Notes: generated from the letters alone by a model not told the origin. A DNA stretch of 64,000 bases from Aulostomus chinensis (GCA_037954235.1 JBBMOA010000004.1:10173101-10237100), one strand, 5' to 3'; counted from the first letter of the stretch, positions 1-11,683 are shown. Translations and numbers: made by a program.

Positions 1-1853
1 TCCCGGGAGGCAACCGTGAGAAGGCGATGAGGCTGCAGCTGCGCATCACCACACTTGTGCGACGTGGACAGTTTGCACAGTGCGACCATCAGCCACGCCG
101 CTGGCAAAGAACGCTACTGTGGGAGTCCTGCTTTACCCCTCCTGACCCCCCCACGAGCCCTCCACCACTGTCCCCAGTCCTCCTGACCCCCGCTCTGCTC
201 CCACAGCCACCCCACCTCCCTCTGGGAGCCCTGGGAGTGTTTGTACTGGAGGCAGCCAGCGGAGACGGCTGGTGTTTTCATAGCAAAATCTCTTTCCTGA
301 GGTAATGCTGGCCCGGCTTGACCGCTGTAGCACGTACAGACCGGCAGCGGCGGCTCTGGCGAGAGGTCATGGATGGTCTGTGATCAAATCACCATGGAGC
401 TCCGAGGCTTAATGTTTAGCAGCCGATATTTGCTCCACGACATGATTTCACAAGGATTACAGCTGAATTTGCTCTCTGGGAGCCATAACTGCCTTCTGAT
501 GTGAACCAGACTCAGGAAAAGTTATAAAAAACAACTATATAATGCAAATAAAGACAGTTATGACATTAAACATTAAAATCTGGCAGAAGTTCAGTCACAT
601 ATCTCCTGCTTATTATCTCCCTCCTCGTCCAAACTCATTCTGGAAGATGAAAAACATTTATTGCAAAATAACAATTGCAAAATATACGACCCATCTGCCA
701 ACATAAAAGGACAGAGACCAAAATAATTTATGGATAAATAGTTGAGCAGATTGTTTGCCCTCCCAGTTCGCACTGTTGCCTGAAGCAGCCTCAAATATTA
801 CCTGTCAGTCCTACCTTGGCAGGCTCGACGGGTCGTGTCAGCACGAGAGCGCGTCGTCTCGGGAACTCACGGGCAACGGCTGCACTTTAGATCCATCTGA
901 CACAGGAAAGTCGAACGTTCCTATGAGACGGCCGAGCGCTGCGTTACGCACCTGTGGTGTCTGGAGAAACGCAGATCCAGACGTGTTGTTCCTGAGACCC
1001 AAATAGGCGCAGGAGCCTAGAAACACAGGAAATAAATCAGTGAGACGTGATGTTGACGAGGCTTCCAGAGATCAAAAGCAGAATAATTGCAGTGGAGCCG
1101 TAAGAGGCAGTTGCATGAACTTCTCAGATAGATGCGCTCGGCGTGATGCACCTATGAAACCTACGCTGGGCCTCAGCCGCTCAGGTTGGGTCGCTTCCTC
1201 CGTCTGACTGGGAGCAGAACACAAAAACGAGGAGGCCAAAATTCACCAAACTTGGTGCAGGGCTCCAGTCCGGGCCGGGGAGGAGCTCGCTCAACGTCGG
1301 GGGGGATTTCTGTTTCACAAAGAGAAAAATGGCAAATGTTTTTTCACACGGGTTTGGCTGAGCTGGTCTCGGTGCAGGATGAGCTCTCTCTGAGTTTGGC
1401 TGTAGCAGCTGACAGCAGGATCGAGTTCCTGAAAAGTTCTCCTGTTGCGGAACACAGGAACTCGTGTTCAGGACTGGTTCAGGACTAGATTTGAGGGTCC
1501 AGGGTCCAAACACAACACTGGAGCTGAGACAACGGCTAATTACAGCACTGTGTTGTCATTGTATCCTGCAGGTTTCATCATATCTCCCTTCAGAGGAGCG
1601 GATGAGTCACCAGCGACGTTTAATACCAGCACCATCGCTCCAATCTGTGTGCAACCCCAGGTGGGATTACGTTGCTACTTGTGGGAAAAATCCTCCTTTG
1701 TGAAACATTTTGGACACGCGGGTCCTGACAGTGTGTCGTACAGGAGGCCAGAACCCAAACCCAGTCTCGATTCTGGATGTTCACAAGCTGAGACCTTTTC
1801 AAAGTAAAAAGCCAGGGACAGTGGAGGAACTCTGCTATGGATGGATTAGTCCT

Positions 1854-1856
<3 letters not shown>
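1..1856. other. Non-coding, no gene recognised
   Basis: No open frame here has a recognisable domain, and frames on both strands overlap freely. An octamer-like ATGCAAAT lies at 542-549, next to an AT-rich patch with AATAAA. I see no exon-like block with paired splice sites. Confidence 0.6.

Positions 1857-1906
<50 letters not shown>
1857..1906. repeat. (GT)25 microsatellite
   Basis: An uninterrupted run of 25 GT units. It is read as artefactual Val-Cys or His-Thr tracts in open frames on both strands, which are therefore not genes. Confidence 0.98.
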
Positions 1907-1907
<1 letters not shown>

Positions 1908-3448
1908 CACTGTGGCCTCTAATTTACTGAAGTGCAGTTTAAACGTTAAGGAAGAGATAAGAATTCCACTAATAGACCTTGACCTCCAGTGACAGCCGCA
2001 CAAAGCAGGCGGACAAAGACACCAGCGTAACATCTTCTGACGATCTCCTGTCTTAAATGTGCCTGTTCAAGATTAAACCGGGACTTGAAACTCTGGCTCG
2101 TCCTCTCACCGCTCGAGACATTCTTCAATATCATTAGTAATTTTGATTTGTGGCTCACCCGAGGCCCCGTGGCTCTAATGGCTTTGATGATTCACCTGAG
2201 CTACAGTGGCGTTGTGATAATATAAGAGTGGGTGTGGCAGCGAGACAGATAAACAGTTAATCTGGCTGCTGCTCTAGGCGGGGGGGGGGGGGGGGGGGGG
2301 GGGGGGGGCTCTGGAGCTCTGCACTTAATGGTGCCTGCATAAGCAATTTCTAAGCTGCAGAATAAGCAAAGTGAAGACGCACAAATATGCTTAACCCCAG
2401 CGAGGGAAACCAATCCGGCAAAAAAAAGAAGAAGAAGAAGAAGACGCAGCACTGCAGAGATCCCGCCTCAGTGTGGTGTTGCGTAAGTGAAGACCAGATG
2501 AAAAGTGGGAATGCACGGCTGTCAACACCCCAACTGAACGAGACAGGGTTTGTTTATCTGAACGCCTCCCGATCACCAGCCGTGAACCAGGAAGCAGCAG
2601 GTGCCTCGCTCCAACGGCAGGCCCTGTATTGTTGACAGTGGATAAACAGGTTGGGGATTGGATGGGGTAGTTCTGAGAGAAAAAAGGGAAGGGGGCTGGT
2701 GGTGTTTTCCCCTAAACATTGGAGGAGGAATTAGCCCTGACTAGTTCAGTGTAAAATTTGAAAGTGTAAGCTGTTTGTTGTTTTCCCTCGAGTTGGCGTT
2801 TATTAGTGTTGTCTTATTGCAGCTCTGCTGAACAGGCCTGGCCCTCATTGTCGCCTGGCAGGGCCGACAGTGGGATAAAAAACCCAGCGAGGGGAGATGG
2901 CTGGCGTTGGGGGAAGGAGAGTCTCCATTGTGTTTCCATTGTCGCTCTGTCACTCTCTGCTGCCCTGGCTCGCTGTCCCCTTTAAGCAGCCCGTCCATGT
3001 CAGCAGAAATGAGCTTTTTCCTCCTCTTTCATCCCTTCTCCTTTTCTTTTCTTCCTCTGCTATTCACTCGGCTGTTTCTTCAAATGTCTTAAAAACGCCC
3101 GATCACACGGTCCCTGCACATTAACACATCTGCAGCTTAACCTTGAACGCTGGCCCTATTGTTGCAGAACGCCGTGAGCGAGGGGACAAACAAAAGTTTG
3201 GATTGTCGAACGCATAGATGAGTTCATTTGGGAACAATGCAGCTGTAGATCAACTGGGGGGGAGAGGGAGAAAAAAAAGTTGCTTCACACAAAAGTTTGG
3301 CTCAACAGAGGGGGCATTGTTTTATGTACAGTTTCATCAGTGCAGAATGCTGCGGAGCACCCCGGCGGTTTCTCCTGTTCTTACTCACGGTGCCAGATGG
3401 AGGGGGAGGTTTGCCTCGGGGCAGGTGAGCAAAAGGGGAGATGGAGGT
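1907..3448. other. Non-coding, no gene recognised
   Basis: Apart from the G29 run and a short A-rich (AAG)n tract at 2420-2443, there is no repeat that I recognise. Pyrimidine-rich sequence at 3017-3060 gives a Phe/Ser-rich false open frame. No supported gene. Confidence 0.6.
2280..2308. repeat. Poly-G run, 29 bases
   Basis: A run of 29 consecutive G on the plus strand. Such a run can form a G-quadruplex and is prone to length change and to sequencing or assembly error. Confidence 0.95.
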
Positions 3449-3600
3449 GGTTTGAGATGAAGGGGAGGACTCGGGTGACCAGTTTTACCTGGAACTGACT
3501 CGAGCCCGTCCGGACATGCAAGAGGGTTTGAGATGAAGGGGAGGACTCGGGTGACCAGTTTTACCTGGAACTGACTCGAGCCCGTCCGGACATGCAAGAG
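3449..3600. repeat. Perfect 76-bp tandem duplication
   Basis: Positions 3449-3524 and 3525-3600 are identical head-to-tail copies of 76 bp, both starting GGTTTGAGATGAAGG and ending CATGCAAGAG. No difference is visible, so the duplication is recent or has been homogenised. A GA-rich microsatellite follows directly and may have promoted slippage or template switching. Confidence 0.96.
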
Positions 3601-3620
3601 AGGGATCAGCCTGAGGGCAT

Positions 3621-3669
3621 GAAAGAGAGAGAGAGGGAGAGAGAGAGGGAGAGGGAGGTAGAGAGAGAT

Positions 3670-3703
<34 letters not shown>
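3621..3703. repeat. (GA)n-rich microsatellite
   Basis: Interrupted GA and GGGA units end in a clean (GA)n run of about 30 bases (3674-3703). Purine-only strands of this kind can adopt triplex (H-DNA) structure. Confidence 0.95.
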
Positions 3704-3706
<3 letters not shown>

Positions 3707-5382
3707 AGCAAGTGTGTCTTCAGAAAAGGAAAAATCCTCTCATCAATCTTTTTGTTTGGCTCCTGGTTTTATTTTCCTCCTTCCTTGCTAGTCGTATTCA
3801 TCTCCATCACTCCTGTTAGCTCCTCCTTCACGTGTTCCTCCACTCTCTGCTCCTCCAGACTCTGAAGGGTTCTGCTTTTGAGTTCCAGTGAGATGAAACT
3901 GTTCCTGTAGTTGTTGGCCCATGAGAAAACTCCCACATACCAAGAGAGCTGGATAAACAGAGCAGGGAGGAGCCAGACGGTTTAAAAGCACTTTCTTTTC
4001 GTTGCTTTGTTCGGCCGCGATGACAAGTTGATTATTATTTTCATATCGTTCACACCTGGCAATCAATCAGGCAGGAGCAGCGTTACTTTAAAAATTCCGA
4101 CAAGTTGGACTTCAGTGGCAAATCGACCATGAGATCCACAGTTGCACACGTCTGCACGACGGGAACCTGCCCGCTACGTTGGCTCTCTTCTTGGTGCAGA
4201 AAGTTATGATGCTGATAAAAGACTTGATCACAACACAGGCGCTCCTCATCCACCGCGCCAACTTCTCAGAGCGCGGCGCACACGCCGGAGCGTACACCTG
4301 AAAACCCACAAGACTTTTCACGGCCTTCTGCTGTCGGTCGATCTCCCGTGAAGGCCGTAAACAGGAATATGAATGGAATATCCCTAAGACGCTCCGGAGA
4401 GTCTGATTCTTTCATTGGAGGTGATTTCACAAACACTTCTGTGTGAATGGGAACATTTACGTAACTGAAGTCTTTCAAATGTCGATCCTGTGGCGTTCCC
4501 TTATGTTCACCAGGCTGCGCCCCGACCGTGATTGACAGCTGCATCGGGGCTAATTTATCAGACGCCGTGTGGGAGTTTCCATTATTTAGCTCATTAGTTT
4601 GTTGTGGGTGTGAGGAATAGTTGTGCATATTGGACGCATTCTTGTGGTCACGGTTTGCACCACAAAGAAAGTGGCTGAGCTCTGCTCTTTAACGGTCAGA
4701 CCGGACGTGTTCCTGCGGCGGATGCATGACATGCAGCAAAGAACACGACATCCAGCTGTTGCATCTTTACCTCCAGAGGTTATGAGGGGCCTCAAGTGGC
4801 TGATGCTCTTCGACTGCTAACTGACTTCAGCCTGGCAACATTTTTGTCATACAACACTCAAATAAATCAGCCGAAGAGTTCCTGGTGACGTTAAAGACGC
4901 CGTCAAGACCCTACAGCAACGCCGCGTTAGGAACTGATCTGCATCTTTATATACGTCTTCTCACGCACATCCTGAGCTACATGCTAGCTGTGGTCTACAT
5001 TCCCCGCGCAGGGAAAACGAACCTACCTGAACTCTGGTTCAACCGGACGTCAGTGCCTTGCAGCGACTGGAGGCTGGGAGCGGGACGGGTGGGGATATTT
5101 ATGATGATTAACATTTGTCATGGAGACACTCGGCAGGAGTCAAACCACAGGAAACAGCATTTTGGGGTTTTTAACCACTTTGCCTCATTATTCCAGGTCT
5201 TTTCCTGCTTCCTGCCCCCCCCATCCACCCACTCTGGTTTGTAGCTGCTGAGCAGGTTGACACACTCGCTGTTGCTCAGTCACACTTTGTTGTAATTACA
5301 GGAGTGGCAACTGAAACCTGGGAGCCACTTCTACCTTTCCTGTAGTTTGTGGTAGCAAACCTCCCTCAATCCCGCCCCTCTG

Positions 5383-5383
<1 letters not shown>
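3704..5383. other. Non-coding; holds one possible regulatory block
   Basis: No supported gene. The block at 4486-4650 is described separately. The rest is anonymous sequence of ordinary composition. Confidence 0.55.
4486..4650. promoter_or_regulatory. Candidate enhancer block with PBX/MEIS-type motif
   Basis: The sequence contains TGATTGACAG at 4529-4538, an exact match to the composite PBX-MEIS/PREP consensus. An E-box (CAGCTG) directly follows, then TAATTTATC and two further ATTA/TTAG cores within 60 bp. Clustered homeodomain sites in a microsatellite-free stretch resemble vertebrate conserved non-coding elements. Conservation itself cannot be tested here, so this is inference. Confidence 0.28.

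Positions 5384-5454
<71 letters not shown>
5384..5454. repeat. (AC)35 microsatellite
   Basis: About 35 uninterrupted AC units, one of the longest arrays in the window. Confidence 0.98.
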
Positions 5455-5457
<3 letters not shown>

Positions 5458-7392
5458 CTAAATATGCGACACTTGAATCCGATTTTTATTAATTTCATTT
5501 GAATTCCTCAGTTGTCCTTTTTTTTGTCAATTCAACGTCAAAATAAAATGCGTTCAATTTCTTGTCGCACAAAATTCTCCTTCCACGCAATTTATTGAAC
5601 TTTCCGATCCCGGTAGCCCAGCCATGGATGAATCCAGGAAAAGAAAAGTTTCTGAAGAAACGTTTTTCTTGCATGTAGAAATAAAATTTTGTTTTGTCCG
5701 CAGCAGTTCATTGATTTCATAATCAATCAGAAACTGATTTCTGCAGGTTTATCTTCACTTTAGTCATCAAAAGGGTTTTGTGGCTCCCTGATGCTAATCG
5801 GGTCCAAATGGCTCCTAGAGTGTTTGAGGTTGCCGACCTCTGACCTGCAACTTTTTTCTTGAAGATTTTCTCCCATGTCAGTCACAGGTGATGTCAAAAA
5901 CCTGAACCTGTGTTTTAGAAGAAAACGTGTCCCACAGGTTGTTGGGATGAGTTCTCAGCCAGTCTTCAATTAATTAGACGAGATGTCCATCAGCTGGTTT
6001 GGAGCGAATGAATTCGGCTGCTCATGAACTCAGAGGAAGATGGCGGTTTGAGCAGTGACACACACGGCTTTAACCAACAGTCGAAGAAGAAGAGGCCTTG
6101 GCCCCTGAAACAGAGACAAAGTTGGGACTGTCCTGGAAGTCGCTGGTCACTCGTGTGAGATTCGAAAAAGAGGTTCCCGTCTCTGGGGTGTGTTTTCAGA
6201 AGGCCCAAGCGAGACAGAACTCTGAAGGTTCTGCTGTTCCTCTACACCTTCTCTGATGCAACGCGACAGACTCCTGCGTCCGGCTCGGTCAATCCCTCCC
6301 GCAGCGCTCGTTTCTGGATGCATGTCTGGGTTTGCCTACTGAAGCGTTGCAGCATCGCCACCGACTCCTCTGTCAGGGGAGCTTCGGTTGCAGTGACTTC
6401 TCCTCCTCGCTTTCTCAGGTGGAGACAAAACCTGACGGATTGCTGACCGAGTCGGACAAGACCACTTGAAGAACGGTTAAAAAAGGGGGGGGGGGGGGTC
6501 AACTCCTTTTTGATATATTTCAATCCTGTGCGTTAACCCTTGAGCGCTACGGCCTGCTGCGCAAACACCACTTGTGGAACCTGCGGGAGTCTGAGAGGAC
6601 AATAATGGCTCCTCAAATCGATGTCAGGAGCCGTTTAGATTTAATTAGTGACCCCAGGACAGGTTCTCAGTGTGAGTGCATCCACTTAGAGGCCCCTCAT
6701 TGGATTTACACACTCAGAATGGAGACACTGAAGCGTCAATTCTAGTAATCCTATATCTGCACTTGCTGGCCCGTCCCTCGAGGGCAATGCACTGTTTGTG
6801 TGTGTGTGAGTGAGTTGTTGTTTTTTTTTTCATTCATTTGTCATAAAACATATTTGTTGCATTTAAATGTGCCTTAAGTGCGTGTGAGAGCGAGTGTGTG
6901 TCTGCTCACACAGCGGCTGGATTGATTGAGCAGTGAACTGCGAGTCCCCTGGGTGTTTTTTGAGCGGCTTGTTGTTTCTGTTTTGTGGGTTCACAATGGG
7001 CCTGTGTGTACGGGGGGAGGAGGGGGAGGAGGAGGGGGGATTTGTATGCATGTGGGTGGGAAGTGTATGACTTTCTGAATGTATGTGTTTATGTGAGTGG
7101 CAAAGAGAGCGTAGCATGCGTTACACTTGCCAAGCTCTTGAGCAACAAGGAATCCAAAATAGATTTCCTTTCTTTACCTCTGCTGCGGGTAATTCCAGTC
7201 TCATGGAGGAGCAGCATGACTGTTTGGGATGATGAAGCATGTCCGATTTTTATGTAAAAATGTCAGTCTTGCTTCAAATAGATGTGCTGACATTTGGGGA
7301 TTCTCTGCGCGTGCTGCTGACTTCTCTGCGAATGAATCACGTCTCTCTAAATCACGACGAACTCATCGGGCCGGGATTCATTCAACTGTCAG
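5455..7392. other. Non-coding, no gene recognised
   Basis: Holds a 14-base G run (6485-6498), a T-rich tract near 6821 and GGGGA-rich sequence at 7011-7040. Open frames here show no domain. No supported gene. Confidence 0.6.
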
Positions 7393-7605
7393 GCCGACTT
7401 TGGAAACGCTACAAAATAAGCAGGTCTCCACCAGCTTCTATCATCTGGGTGCTCGCTAGCAGCAGGCTTGGTAGCGGCGTAGCTCTGGCCTTTCACCTTG
7501 AAGGGCTACATGCTAAACGGCTACTACGTAGCCTGCTGCTAGCGAGCACCCAGATGATAGAAGCTGGTGGAGACCTGCTTATTTTGTAGCGTTTCCAAAG
7601 TCGGC
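7393..7605. repeat. Perfect long inverted repeat (76-bp arms)
   Basis: Arm 7393-7468 and arm 7530-7605 are exact reverse complements over 76 bp, with a 61-bp spacer (7469-7529). The spacer holds smaller complementary segments (GTAGC at 7471 with GCTAC at 7520), so a transcript could fold into one branched hairpin of about 213 nt. The same peptide string appears in open frames on both strands as a result. I see no target-site duplication at the outer edges. It could be a young foldback or MITE-like element, a template-switch inverted duplication, or an assembly artefact. No coding function is indicated. Confidence 0.96.
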
Positions 7606-8615
7606 AAACATCATCAACAACATCCGCTAAACCAAGATGGATGAGCGGACTTCTCCTCGACAAGCTGATAGTAAGAGCACTTTTGGGTCTGTTCTGAGAG
7701 CTGCGAGCTCTCACTGGACGCGCAGCTGCAGATACAGACCAAGTCTTGGAGTATCTGGGAAACAGCTCGTTGGTTAAGTGTCTCGCAGAGCCAGACGTTT
7801 CTACAAGGAAACAACCAGACTGAGTGAGCGTAAAACCATTTTGGTGAATTTAATGTTTTTTTTGTTTGTTTTAATTTTGGCTTTTCCATTAACCTTTGCT
7901 AACGTGATACTTCAGAATAAGTGGGGATGAAAACAGGGCCAGCGTGAGGCTGATTATTTTCCTTCCATTAGCGCCAGCGGGAGGTTTACATCTTGTCCTC
8001 TTCCTCTTCTCTTCGCTTGGCCAGCCCGGTGTGACCGCCAGCAGGTCTGGGTCGGCGCAGGGCCGACTGGGGATGAAGGCCGGGATTGTTACGGGGTGGG
8101 ACAGGTTCTAGCACCTGGCCATCTGGACATTACATCCCCCAGAGCAGTAATGGATGCCCCCTCCCCCCTCTAACTCCTGGCTGAAGACCCATAATGGACG
8201 CCCCTGCCAAGCCCTAAGGGGACCCCCCCATGGGACTTGAGTTTGTGCAACTGGATAATAGGTTTCATTTAAACCTCCATTCACGGCCAGGCCGGATCCA
8301 GCTCAGAGGAGCTGTGAACTGCAGAGGAGAGGTCGCTGGGGGTTACGCTGAGGTTCGCCGGGTCCCGACCACCAGTCAGTATTTAAAACTTGATCACCGC
8401 CGATTCATTCCATTACCTGCCACTGTGTCAGCAGGTGTAAAGGGGAGTGGCTTGTAGCACAGGTGTGTGAGAGTGATTCGGGTTACTTATGGTCATGCTA
8501 GCCGGTCAGTTTCCACTCCTGAGCAGAGATGATTAAATCTGAGGGTGACCGCAGAAAAGGAAAGTGCCCTCTTGTGACCTTTTTTTTTCATGGTGACAGA
8601 AAGTTTGGTGGAGAC

Positions 8616-8616
<1 letters not shown>
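7606..8616. other. Non-coding, no gene recognised
   Basis: CCCC/GGGG-rich patches at 8150-8230 are the only composition feature. No open frame with a domain and no recognised repeat. Confidence 0.6.
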
Positions 8617-8672
<56 letters not shown>

Positions 8673-8675
8673 TGC
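8617..8675. repeat. Compound (GT)n(GTGC)n microsatellite
   Basis: About 18 GT units run into GTGC tetramers. Alternating purine-pyrimidine sequence with CG steps is Z-DNA-prone. A complementary AC array lies 140 bp downstream. Confidence 0.97.
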
Positions 8676-8814
8676 AGGAGAAAGCGTGGTAACTTGCCGC
8701 TAAGAGGAGGAACGCTCCAATGCAACTGTTCATTAACAGTGTTTGGTTGGTTTCTCTTGGCTGCAGGGTGACACACAACATTACCATTGTAGATTTGCAT
8801 TTTCACGTCATACT

Positions 8815-8850
8815 GACACACACACGCACGCACACACACACACACACACA
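8815..8850. repeat. (AC)n microsatellite with GCACGC interruption
   Basis: AC units with a short CGCACGC interruption. It is complementary to the GT array at 8617-8675, so the two could pair as a hairpin in single-stranded DNA. Confidence 0.95.
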
Positions 8851-10630
8851 CCTGAACACAGACACACTCCACTTACATCGGCGCACACACGTGTGCATAG
8901 TATGTGAAAGGTGAGTCACGCTCGCCATAATTCACAGCGAGAGGTGAAATGAAGTGCATGAGGACAGTTTCTTGGCTCGTGGAAGCAATTTAAGCTCCCG
9001 TCAGCTTCCAGTTCGTGACGCCATTACGATATCACACAGCTTTGATTTGATTCAACCGACTTTTGGTTCGGTTTTGAAACTATTGAGACACTCTCTCACA
9101 CTCCTCACATTCCTAAAGAGGTGTAACAGATGAGGCAAGATTTGACATGAAAAAAAAAAACCTGAAGCTCGTCACGGAACATTTGAACTCTTGTCTTGGT
9201 TGTTCCTTTCAAAACGCACGCAAATTTACAACAAGTTTGTCCTTCTCTTTTTGCCTTCGAGTCTTTTCTTACCCGCCCACTGGGGAGGAGGAATATTAAG
9301 AGCGGCTCTCCATCCCTCGGGGCGCTCCTCATCTCATCACCTCACGGGGAACATGTCAGGTGTGATTGGAGAAGTGAGACAGAGATATTCCAATTAGCCA
9401 GAGCTGCTGCATTAGAGCGCGCCGCTCTTGAGTCACGCTGACAGGAGGGCAGCTGCATGGAAGACTTTATTTAATGGGGCCCTGGTTAAGAAGATGGAAT
9501 GCGGCGAGCGGCGGCATCCAGTCAAGTACGAGTCTTTTGGAGGAACCACCCGGCCGAGGTTACCTTCACGTTGACTGACGTTTTAAAAGTTTTCATTATC
9601 TAAATACTTTAACGCCCAAGTGCTAAGCCATTAAATGCGGTCGTGATGTACGGCGCTGGTCATGTGTGACACGCTCCACAGGCGGGACCTTTGCATCGAC
9701 TTAATGAAGTTTTAGGTTTCGTCCGATCGTAAAGGTTCAACGTAGCTAGTGACCAACGTAGGTCACGTGAGGTGCATGGATGCCTGCGCTGCACACGCGG
9801 CAGGACCAGTCCTTGCTCTGAGCTTCTCACTCACCTCTGGCAAAGTTGAGTCCCACTGCAGCTGCACTCACCCCTCCGTCAGCAGGTCTGCGTTAAATTC
9901 CAGTTCCTCTCCGCTCAGTCGCATCAAACACGAGCATCTCTGGCCTTCAACAAGGTCCTCAGACGACACATTTTAAACACTGACTGTGTGAACAACAGGG
10001 GCCGAAAGCTCCCGCAAACGTTCCTGTCAGCATCTCTGAAGGGGAAAACGTCTCAAACTACAGTCTCCCATGTAGAATATGACCAGAATTATTGGAAACT
10101 TTATCAGAATCACAAGAAGCTTCTAGAAATCCACTTTTGTAGAGGTTGAGCCTCGTCACGCATTTAATGAGGTCTAATACTAATCCAACCATCTAAATGA
10201 GGTCTAAAACTAAAAGATCTCACAGGTGACAACAGGCCAAATGAACTCATGAGTAAACTTGTAAAAAAGAGGTATAGAATCATAATTCCTGCACTTAATC
10301 ACAGGTTCTTGACATCTAAAGACTGCAAACGCTGAAGTTAATGAGCGCCAGCATTCTTCTGGTGATCAACAAGATTTAGGATTTCATAGTTTTGAAATTC
10401 TCATAACTTGACCAGCTGTCCTCAATCAAGTATCGCCTTTACGACTGCATTCAGTCCAAAAAAAATGTATGTATGCATTTATACGTAGAAAAACTGCTAA
10501 CGATTTAACTGGTAGAAACATTGAAAGGCCAAAAAAACAAAAACAAAAAAACCCCCAACTTAAATGTCTCCCAGTGGTTCTAAACCTTTTTGTGAGATTC
10601 AAATCAGATTTCATAAAATGTGTCAAAATG
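8851..10630. other. Non-coding, no gene recognised
   Basis: Anonymous sequence, with an A10 run at 9150 and AT-rich stretches at 10100-10560. No supported gene or recognised repeat. Confidence 0.55.
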
Positions 10631-11447
10631 TAGGGGCGTCACATTCATCCACCGCATCGATTAATATTCCTATCATCCTCCTACATCGATCTGTGCTCGG
10701 CCAGTTGGCTTTCCGGACGATCGATCTGAAATGGTTTTAAAAGGTAGTCAATCGATTGTATCGATACTTGGAAGTAACACTCAACATTTTAAGCGCGACA
10801 GAATTTACATAAACGTGTTTTTTTTAAAAAGCAATTTTAATGATAAAGACGTTAAACGCTCCTCGTTTCTGGCTGCCTGTCGGTGACGTCATCGCCACGC
10901 GCCAGCGGCAGCGCGAATTTCGGAACAAGTCGCATCATGGCGGACGACGGAGGAGAGACCCAGACCAGGTGTTGTGAACAAGCCGCTGGCTGTTTGCTGG
11001 ACACGGAAAGCAGAAGTAGCCGGTAGAGCTGACATGTTGGTGGCGTGAATGAACTTTTATTGAAAATGAGTGGCGAAAGGAGCGCAGGGAAGGGGAAGCT
11101 GCTGCCAGTTCAACCTGAGGTGTCGTTCGCACCTCATTCAGGTAAAACGTGATGCATTTGACTTTAACTGTTGTTTGTTTGCTGTTTGTTTGTATCCATC
11201 GTTAAAAAATTTAAATTAAATTATGCGGGATTCTTTCCAAGCAACAGCAGGAATCGAGGAAGCCTCACCTGCGCTGTCCAGGATCCAGGTGTTTATGTCA
11301 CTGTCACGCTGGCAGAAGTCCTGGCTAAAAAGTCACTGAATCAATTTCAAGTCACTGTGAATGAACCGATGTCGTCCTTGGATCACAACGTAACCACGAA
11401 CGGTGATGCGTATCACGGCGTAGTTAAAACCCATCGTCCCACCCCTG
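10631..11447. mobile_element. Possible non-autonomous hAT-like DNA transposon
   Basis: The left edge begins TAGGGGCGTCAC and the right edge, read inverted, begins CAGGGGTGGGAC. These match at 8 of the first 12 bases and resemble the CAGGGGTG-type ends of hAT elements. Sub-terminal sequence is rich in ATCGAT/TCGAT words, as in several fish hAT families. No 8-bp target duplication is visible (left flank TCAAAATG, right flank GTTAAATC), and no transposase frame survives. Identification rests on the ends alone and is tentative. Confidence 0.33.
10858..11145 (+). promoter_or_regulatory. CpG-rich promoter-like patch with CRE
   Basis: A full palindromic cAMP-response element, TGACGTCA, lies at 10883-10890 in a CpG-rich patch. 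It is followed by an ATG in good context (ATCATGGCGGAC, ATG at 10937). A second ATG at 11067 opens a short frame ending at a splice-donor-like CAG|GTAAAA (about 11140). This resembles a 5-prime exon and promoter, possibly a remnant inside the hAT-like element. No protein family is recognisable and no downstream exon was found. Confidence 0.25.
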
Positions 11448-11683
11448 GTTAAATCAGAACACTTTGGATGTTCCTGTGGCAATAAAACCCCAGCAGTAAA
11501 ACCATTAGTCGACGTCTCGCCGCCCGCCGACTGTGACATGTTGGCATGTTTTTAAAAACTCCTCCCGAGTGCTTTGATAGTTTTCCTCAACACATTTTGT
11601 CGACATTTTCTGGGGCAAGGTGACGCTATCAGCAGCAGGGATCTTATCAGCTGTGTAATGTGTCATAAGTGGTAATGTAACTG

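Noticed and set aside
3449..3600. CRISPR-like direct repeat
   Set aside because: Only two abutting copies with no spacer, in vertebrate DNA; a plain tandem duplication.
7393..7605. Canonical microRNA precursor
   Set aside because: The arms are 76 bp and perfectly paired, far longer and more perfect than a pre-miRNA; no known mature miRNA sequence was recognised in the window.
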